Source: Plasmodium coatneyi
Lineage: Eukaryota > Apicomplexa > Aconoidasida > Haemosporida > Plasmodiidae
Assembly: GCF_001680005.1 (NCBI RefSeq)
Contig: NC_033566.1
Coordinates: forward strand, 124,001 to 188,000
Length of the DNA stretch: 64,000 nucleotides
Reading direction: 5' to 3'
The notes beneath the pieces are model-generated. The model was not told the DNA's origin, did no database searches, and saw only the letters and a list, made by a program, of their open reading frames with translations. The translations under genes and the position numbers were made by a program. Shown piece by piece: positions 57,944 through 64,000 of this stretch. The first letter of the stretch is position 1, and each line of letters opens with the position of its first letter.

Positions 57944-58222
57944 ATGGAGAAGTCCCTCGATTTAAGCAGCTTTAACAAAAGCGATAGGGAGAAAATTATG
58001 AAGAAGATAAACAAAGCGGAATATGAAGATACCATGAGCACATATAACTCCATTGTGGAAAGATGCTTCAACGAGTGTATCACATCATTCAGGTCCAAAG
58101 AACTCGATAGCAATGAAAACAACTGCATTTTAAATTGCGTTAAAAAGTTTTCCGTTTTTTCACAAAGAATTGGCATGAAATTCACGCAAAATTTGAACAA
58201 CGAAATGCAAAAAAAGGCATAA
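57944..58222 (+). CDS. Small TIM chaperone TIM9
   Basis: Single exon of 92 residues with the twin CX3C motifs of small Tim proteins: C41-FNE-C45 and C61-ILN-C65, separated by 15 residues. The flanks STYNSIVERCFNEC and CVKKFSVFSQRIGMKF match yeast Tim9 (LYSNLVERCFTDC and KCSEKFLKHSERVGQRF) much better than Tim8, Tim10 or Tim13. TIM9 forms a hexamer with TIM10 in the mitochondrial intermembrane space and escorts hydrophobic precursors, including carriers, to the inner membrane. The length is normal for the family. The start ATG in AAAAATGGAG is the first in frame. Its neighbour upstream is a carrier, a client class of TIM9, though this adjacency is likely chance. Confidence 0.94.
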   Translation: MEKSLDLSSFNKSDREKIMKKINKAEYEDTMSTYNSIVERCFNECITSFRSKELDSNENNCILNCVKKFSVFSQRIGMKFTQNLNNEMQKKA

Positions 58223-58831
58223 CCAGCAGAGTTCGCCAGGAAAAAAAAACTGCCCATTATTTGCAGGCAACCTAGCGCAAATAAGCAAATAACAGGCACA
58301 TTGAATACCCAGTTATAGGCATAACTGGTGAGACGAATTTCCAAAAGTTAATTAAAAAGTTACAAATAAGTAAAAAGTGTGCAATTTGTTGAGTAGCTCA
58401 CTACGCGCAAGAGACATAAGCAGCGCTGCTGTGCTCACCCGTAGTGATATTTTTTAAGAAGTTCTGTTATGTCATGTTATATTATGTTCTGCCATGTTTC
58501 GGACGAGCTCCTTTGAATTTTTTCATAATCCGATCAGGCAGTATATACTAACATGTTTGTTCTTCTTTTTCACATGAACAGTTCAGGCAAAAATTGCACT
58601 TTTGTTTCTTTTTGGCTGTTTTTGCCTTTTTCTACCTTTTTTTTTTTTTTTTTTATGAACTGTTCAGGCAGTTTTTACTCTTTGTTTCGCTTTTTTTTTT
58701 TTTAGACATTATTGCAAGCCGTAGCAGGTAGTTCTGCATGTCTACACTGTTTTATGGTACATTATCACGTGTTTGCATTACCACGTGCTTTCTTCAACAC
58801 CATTTACCATCTCCATTTCCCATTTACCCCC
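58223..58831. other. Convergent intergenic region with short repeats
   Basis: 3' flanks of TIM9 and the helical-repeat gene. Contains two copies of an 11-base palindrome (see the repeat entry) and several T-runs, which could serve polyadenylation of the converging transcripts. Confidence 0.6.
58574..58670 (+). repeat. Paired 16-base direct repeat containing a palindrome
   Basis: ATGAACAGTTCAGGCA at 58574-58589 recurs as ATGAACTGTTCAGGCA at 58655-58670 with one mismatch, 81 bases apart. Each copy holds TGAAC-N-GTTCA, a perfect inverted repeat. A partial third match (TCAGGCAG) lies at 58534-58541. Similar T-rich sequence follows both copies, so a local duplication is likely. Confidence 0.8.
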
Positions 58832-61273
58832 TCAATGCAATCTGTTTGGTTTGTGCAGATAAATGCAGTCGTCCCTGCCCAACGATATTTCCCCTATATG
58901 AACCAAAAATTTGTGTAGCACATAATTACTATTTTTAATAAACAAAAATGTTAAAATATATTTTGAAAAATTAAAAATGAATGAAAAGTAGCTCTTGGAC
59001 AAAACGTAAAAGTAAATGTTCTGCATTTTATTCTCTTCCGTTTTGTTTTCATAAAAATAAATTAAAGACCCCAACAGCTTCTCCATGTGCCTCTCCTTGT
59101 ACATCACTTGATACAGGGGTTGGCACTCATTAAATTTGTCAATCATTTGGTAGACCTTATTCCCCCTATACTGCAGAAGATAAAAGGCGTAAAATATTCT
59201 CGAGTAGAGGATATAATTTATGTTTCTTTCTAAAAAAAAGTCACAGAAACGGTCCAAAATTTCGGGAATATTCACCAGGTTGAAAGCATAGTACTCCAAA
59301 ATGTATATCACATTATTTATATAAATCTTGTTGCTCATTTTTATGTTGTACAAATTGTTTGGATAATAATTGTTCTTTTTTATATTTTCATAATCAATAA
59401 AGCTAAAGTTTACAAAATCACTGTACATTTTTTTATTTTCACGTTCACCTGCCTTTTCCTTTGCGTCCTTGTAAGTTTTACCTCCCTCTTCCATATGGAC
59501 GCTCCTCAAATTAGTGAATTGATCTTCGTAATTCATCTGTTCAATGCTTTTATCGATGCTCTTCTCGATTTCGAAAAAGAGTTTCTCCACCTGCTTTCCA
59601 GAGGACGTACCATCGTCCGCATTGTAATTGAAGTGGTCCTCACGCGGGTTACTATCGGCACGTCCCTCACTGCTATCAACGAGGTTGCCCCCACTTCTAT
59701 TAACGAGGGTGTCCTCACTGTTGCCCCCCCCCAGCACGTTCAACATAAACCCATTCAGCACGTCCACAAATTCGTTCTCCTTAAGGGAAAAATTGTGCAG
59801 CGCCTTACACAGCAGTCCCACCTCATTGACACTAAAAAAACTGTGATATTTATAAAAAAATTGCAACGAGTAGTAAATTAGACTCCCATGTTTGTGACTC
59901 GCTTTGCTAAAGGATAGCATGAGAAAACTCACCAGCAGGGGACTCAATTTGGTCGACTGTTTACCAACTTCCTCTGCGACTTTTTCCAGGAGGAATTTAT
60001 TTTTATCTATGTTTGCTATGGAAGAGGATATCAAGCATAAAGATTCAATCGGCATGCTCTTCAATTTCTTCCTCGTTATCGCTTCCACGTTTTTTAAAGC
60101 ATTCTTAATGGAGTACACCACATTGACGTTGTACGAATTCTGCTTTAGGGCATTCGTATGCTCCCTCAGTGTTTGCAGTTCGTCACTTTGGGTGAGAAAA
60201 TTACTTTCCAAAATGGACAGCCTTCTTTGTATGGCTCCCGCTGTGTCCCCTAGCGCGTCGGAGACTGTGTTGGTGTGTACCCCTGTACAACCTTCACCTC
60301 CCATCGCTCCACCTGGCGCATTTGGATCCCACTGCTCATCATACCGCAAAGCAAAATTCCTTATCAAGCCGATGAGTTCCTTCTCCTTTGCAAAGTAGTG
60401 ATAATTCCTATGGCACCTCTTACCAACGTAAGACAAAAAATTGTAAAAAATGGCTAGCTGCTTGGACTCAGAGCTGAGATTCACATGTTGGTTAAAATTA
60501 TGAATTAATGAATTTATGAGGATGCTATTATTTATGTTAAAATTTTTAAAAAAAACAAAAAGGACAGAAAGTTGAAAAGTGTCGAACTCATTTATATTTT
60601 TTGATATACTATAAAGTAATATGGTCAAATAATTTTTGGAGATAATTTTTTTCTTGTTAAAGCATTGTATTAAGCAAATTAATTTTTTTAAATTTAAAAG
60701 ATGGAAATTGTGAAATATTCTCTTCTCAATTAGGAAAAAAAAATTATGATGAAAATAATTCAAATTTGTGAAGGAAAAATATATGTCCACTAAATCATCA
60801 CATGTAATTAAATGGATATTTTCCATCAGGACATCTTTAAAATAGCAAAATAAAAAATAATTTTTGCATTTTATCACGGAAAATTGTTTTAACAATGTGA
60901 TAATCTCCCCGTATCTTAATTTTTCTTTATGCAGCAGCAAATTCGTCGAAACACTTTTCAACAATTCGATATTATCACTCTTGGACTTTATGTATACATT
61001 TAAAACTTTGATGAGATCACTTGTGTTGTACTGGTAGTAATCACTTATTGGGGAAGGGATGGCCGAGCATGTGGATTTTTGTAAAATTATATCATCTTCT
61101 CTTCCTTCCAATTTTGTCTTTACATCGTCGCCATTTGTGCTTCTTATCACAGCATTGATGCTGGTGGCTACACTTCTTCTGCTTTTGCAAAGCACGAATG
61201 GATTTTTTTCCTTCCTTGGAAATGTATACCTTTTTTTGCGTCCAAAATTGGTTAAAAAGGTAACCCTACGCAT
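58832..61273 (-). CDS. Helical-repeat protein, probably organellar (FASTK/HPR-like)
   Basis: Single exon of 813 residues. The N-terminus MRRVTFLTNFGRKKRYTF is basic and poor in acids, as in a mitochondrial presequence. Much of the rest is repeated helical hairpins of 35-40 residues with Leu/Phe/Asn patterns (DLVDIYFSFTNLNYFHHNFF; LKKLICLIQCFNKKKIIS; MPIESLCLISSSIANID; SVNEVGLLCKALHNFSLKEN). These resemble FASTK-type or heptatricopeptide helical repeats found in apicomplexan mitochondrial RNA-binding proteins. The RAP domain that often ends such proteins is not visible; the C-terminus is ISLGRDDCIYLHKPNRLH. Disordered insertions lie near 315-345 and 535-610. If correct it would act on mitochondrial transcripts or fragmented rRNA, but this is inference from repeat style. 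Confidence 0.8.
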   Translation of the reverse strand: MRRVTFLTNFGRKKRYTFPRKEKNPFVLCKSRRSVATSINAVIRSTNGDDVKTKLEGREDDIILQKSTCSAIPSPISDYYQYNTSDLIKVLNVYIKSKSDNIELLKSVSTNLLLHKEKLRYGEIITLLKQFSVIKCKNYFLFCYFKDVLMENIHLITCDDLVDIYFSFTNLNYFHHNFFFLIEKRIFHNFHLLNLKKLICLIQCFNKKKIISKNYLTILLYSISKNINEFDTFQLSVLFVFFKNFNINNSILINSLIHNFNQHVNLSSESKQLAIFYNFLSYVGKRCHRNYHYFAKEKELIGLIRNFALRYDEQWDPNAPGGAMGGEGCTGVHTNTVSDALGDTAGAIQRRLSILESNFLTQSDELQTLREHTNALKQNSYNVNVVYSIKNALKNVEAITRKKLKSMPIESLCLISSSIANIDKNKFLLEKVAEEVGKQSTKLSPLLVSFLMLSFSKASHKHGSLIYYSLQFFYKYHSFFSVNEVGLLCKALHNFSLKENEFVDVLNGFMLNVLGGGNSEDTLVNRSGGNLVDSSEGRADSNPREDHFNYNADDGTSSGKQVEKLFFEIEKSIDKSIEQMNYEDQFTNLRSVHMEEGGKTYKDAKEKAGERENKKMYSDFVNFSFIDYENIKKNNYYPNNLYNIKMSNKIYINNVIYILEYYAFNLVNIPEILDRFCDFFLERNINYILYSRIFYAFYLLQYRGNKVYQMIDKFNECQPLYQVMYKERHMEKLLGSLIYFYENKTEENKMQNIYFYVLSKSYFSFIFNFSKYILTFLFIKNSNYVLHKFLVHIGEISLGRDDCIYLHKPNRLH

Positions 61274-62621
61274 TTTTTTTTTTTAAATAATTTTTTTTTC
61301 ATTTTGAAAAGTTTTTTTTTTTTTTTTTTTTCCTCATATTTTTTTTAACTGACAAATGAAACATTTTCTTTTTTTATCACAAAAGTAACGAATTTGCATT
61401 ATTTCCTATTTGCTTCGTTTTTCTTCATAATTTGTGTCATCCTCATTCCATTCCACTTTTTTCCGTTTATTCTTTTTTTTTTTTTTTTTTTTTTTTATAC
61501 GTATTCGCGAATGGCACTAACAAGTGTATACACCACCCGTAAAAAGGTTCCTTCCATTTATGTGTGACATAGTTTCAGAAAAAAATACATATAAGTATAC
61601 ATCCTCAAGTTGGTACGAAATTACGTTACACATGCATCCTTTTTTTTTGCGTATTTTACATACAGTTTTCTGCATTTGCCGCTTCTCATAGCGCATCCAC
61701 AATATAACGCCCTGGGGTGAAAGTGGGAAAAAACGCTCTTTTCCACTCTTAATGAGGGATGTAGGACGTCCCTACAGATGTAATGCATGTCCCCTGTTGC
61801 AAATTAATAATTGTTCGTCTGATCTTTCCCGTCTCCCTGTGTGCGTGATTTTTCTGTTTATGAACCTCTCCCCTTTCGCGTGCACGTGCAAGTGGTACGC
61901 ACAGGTATACGCGGCTGCGCGAGCGTTTGTCCCTCATTCGTTTGTTATTCGTGTCGGATCCTTTTGGAATTCGTTTTTTTGTTCGATCGCTTGTTTGGTC
62001 CGCTGTTTGCCCGATCGCGTGTGCCCCCGAGCTGCTGCGTCGTTTGTTACCTGCCCTCCTTTTTACCAACATGTAAAAACTTATGATGCACGTCACGTGT
62101 GAATATTTACCAACGCACACGTGCCTTCTATCAGTTACTACACTACACGTTCTGTACTTCCAGCACGTCCTACTCCTCCCCGAGGGGGAATGATTCTCAC
62201 TCTGATCCGTTAGCCAATTCTTTGAACTTCTTCATTCATATTTTCCCTACACATTTTGTAAATCCACTTGCACCCCTCCGAATGGCAATTTTGTCATTTC
62301 CTTTTTTTTTTTGTGCGTTGTCCCTTTGTAACCTAACCACCGTCCCAGTTGCACCTTCCACTTGTTTGCATCTAAACACACGAAACCAAATAACACTTCG
62401 CTACACTGCCAATCGGAACTGAAGTCTATAGTGATACATGCACACCTTTGTCGTCACGGTAGAAAAATAAAAAGGAAAGCACAGAGGCACACACCCTTCG
62501 TTGCTACTGTTCGTATCGACTCCTGTGCAGGCTCGGAAAAAACGGCCTCCCCCAGCGTATATAGAAGGGGAAAGCAAGTCCGACCTTGCACAACACGCTC
62601 TTCACCCCTTAACGGTTAAAA
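61274..62621. promoter_or_regulatory. Divergent promoter region
   Basis: Between the divergent helical-repeat and L1-domain genes. T-runs at 61311-61331 and 61470-61496; the half nearer 62.6 kb is less AT-rich. The open frames at 61752-62120 on both strands overlap each other and show no family. Promoters of both genes should lie here. Confidence 0.5.
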
Positions 62622-64000
62622 ATGAAGACCAAGGCGAAAAAGAAAGAAATCCTAGAGAAGAAAAAAAAGGAAAACAAGAAATTCCTACGGCTTGTAAAGA
62701 CAAACCAAAAATACGAAAAGTTCCAAAAAGCAATTTTAAATGGAAAGGGATCCAAGCTAAATCACAACAATAAAAAACCAACACAAAAAATAAAAATAAA
62801 GAGCAAAGAAAATGTACCCATTCATGTGAAGACATTTGATAGCATCATTGAACCCAACACTTTTTCAAAAGCATATGACTTTATATTCGACAAGGTAGTT
62901 AACGACCATGTGAAGAATCTCCTCTACGATACGCACATGTTGTATTGCAATTTCGACCTATCCACGATATACAACGTAGGGAAGGCCTTCAATTTCCCCA
63001 TGTAAGTTTATGCGTCAGTGGGGGGCTGCCCCCTTGAAAAGTCACACCGATCATACTTGTGCAGAGCGTGTCTTCAACAGGGCACATCACGGTACCCTGC
63101 TTCAAACGCGCTTTTCCTACATGCAAACCACTAACCCGCCGCATCATACCTTATTTACTCCATTTTGCTTTATTTCACGCAGCAACCTGATTCACTCCTA
63201 CTACACGGATGTGATCATCCTGGTCAGCGATGAGAGCGAAAAGTGGAGAAACATGGTCATAGAGAATAAAATCAAGAGGGTAAAGAAGGTACGCCACGGA
63301 ACGCAGCACCGAAGGGGCACCCCTCACAAGTGCCATACACACGTGTATATATACCACTGTAGGTACTGTTTATATTTTTTCCTCCTACCGTGCGTGAAAA
63401 AAAATCCCACATTTTGATGTATTTGCCCCCCGTTAGGTCATTACGTATGACAAATTTGAAGGCGTCTACTACAAAGACGACATGCTAAACGAGCAGATAA
63501 GTAAATATGACCTGTTCATTTTTGACGCCAGCATACGCACCAAGAAATATGCCCACATCATTTCCAGGATTAAGAAACACAACAAGTAAGTTTGGCAAAG
63601 CAAATGCATCATCATCCTATTTGTTTGCTTGTTTTTCCTCCTCAAATGTACCGCACTTTGGTCCCCCTTTTTCCCTCCCCTCAGAACCTTCACGACGTTG
63701 CAATTGGACGAGGACACATTTGTGGACAGCGTAGACAAGGTTATAAGAAGGACCTACACCGACCTGAATAAAGGATCCACACAGTAATTTCTCATTAACC
63801 AGCTTACCTTTTCAACGATTGTGTTGCTTCACCATCGTTAACGTGATCATGTGCGAACAACCCCCGTGCAGATTTCTCCTTCCCGCATGCACATTTCTCC
63901 TCCCCCCTCGAAACGTTATCAGCTCCGTCCCCATTGGGTACCTTAGCCTAGGAAAGGATAAGCTCTTCGACAACATACGGGAGTAAGAAACAGAGGACCA
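62622..64000 (+). CDS. Ribosomal L1-domain ribosome-biogenesis factor (partial)
   Basis: Five exons in the window: 62622-63001, 63183-63288, 63437-63585, 63685-63783 and 63923-63982, all GT...AG and in phase. The last ends at a GTAAGA donor, so the gene runs past the right edge. 264 codons are present. The Lys-rich N-terminus (MKTKAKKKEILEKKKKENKK) suits a nucleolar protein. The L1 fold shows in NLIHSYYTDVIILVSDESEK, VITYDKFEGVY, ISKYDLFIFDASIRTKKYAH and SVPIGYLSLGKDKLFDNIRE. These match the RSL1D1/Cic1/Utp30 family (human NFDLFLADARI and IRIGHTGMAVEHIIENI), which acts in pre-rRNA processing, more than ribosomal protein uL1 itself. The exon 2 donor could instead be the GTAAAG ten bases upstream, but only the chosen one keeps phase. 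Confidence 0.82.

Noticed and set aside
61749..62120. Overlapping open frames of 116-123 codons on both strands upstream of the L1-domain gene
   Set aside because: Mutually overlapping, Arg/Cys-rich, lacking motifs; explained by locally higher GC.

Overview
The window is nuclear DNA of a malaria parasite (Plasmodium). The signs are AT-rich intergenic DNA full of A/T homopolymers up to 40 bases, long single-exon genes with Lys/Asn- and Glu/Asp-rich insertions, short introns of GTAAGT...AG type, and scattered tRNA genes with nuclear features. The moderate GC of the coding regions suits the P. vivax/P. knowlesi/P. cynomolgi clade better than P. falciparum; this is an impression from composition, not a computed assignment. 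No transposon, CRISPR, telomere repeat or variant surface antigen gene was seen, so this looks like conserved chromosome-internal core sequence.

Layout. 0-2 kb: the unresolved 3' part of a plus-strand spliced gene. 2.1-6.3 kb: five tRNA genes (Gly-GCC, Cys-GCA, Arg-CCT, Trp-CCA, Arg-ACG) alternating in strand and spaced by AT-rich DNA, with a possible tiny membrane-protein ORF. 8.1-9.2 kb: U2 snRNP protein A' in four exons. 10.5-13.1 kb: an unknown protein with an N-terminal signal sequence. 14.2-17.5 kb (minus): the large nuclear cap-binding subunit CBP80. 19.1-26.9 kb (minus): a 2550-residue HEAT-type protein recognised here as the proteasome adaptor ECM29. 28.0-29.2 kb: unknown. 30.0-36.2 kb (minus): a 2083-residue helical-repeat protein whose C-terminus recalls Integrator subunit 4. 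37.8-39.2 kb: a coiled-coil protein. 39.8-42.7 kb (minus): GPI transamidase subunit GAA1 in five exons. 44.5-46.0 kb (minus): a WBP2-like GRAM-domain protein in three exons. 48.7-53.2 kb: DNA-repair endonuclease XPF/ERCC4. 54.9-56.4 kb: a mitochondrial carrier. 57.9-58.2 kb: TIM9. 58.8-61.3 kb (minus): a helical-repeat, probably organellar protein. 62.6 kb to the right edge: a ribosomal-L1-domain ribosome-biogenesis factor, cut by the window end.

The genes are independent housekeeping units, each with its own promoter region, not operons. Several touch RNA maturation (U2A', CBP80, the Integrator-like candidate, the L1-domain factor, the tRNAs) and several touch mitochondria (carrier, TIM9, helical-repeat protein), but nothing shows that they are co-regulated. 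I found no clear new biological system. The most useful observations are spliced gene models that single-ORF reading misses (ECM29, GAA1, WBP2-like, L1-like, U2A'), the tentative Integrator-4 resemblance, the unexplained exons at the left edge and the candidate small membrane protein.
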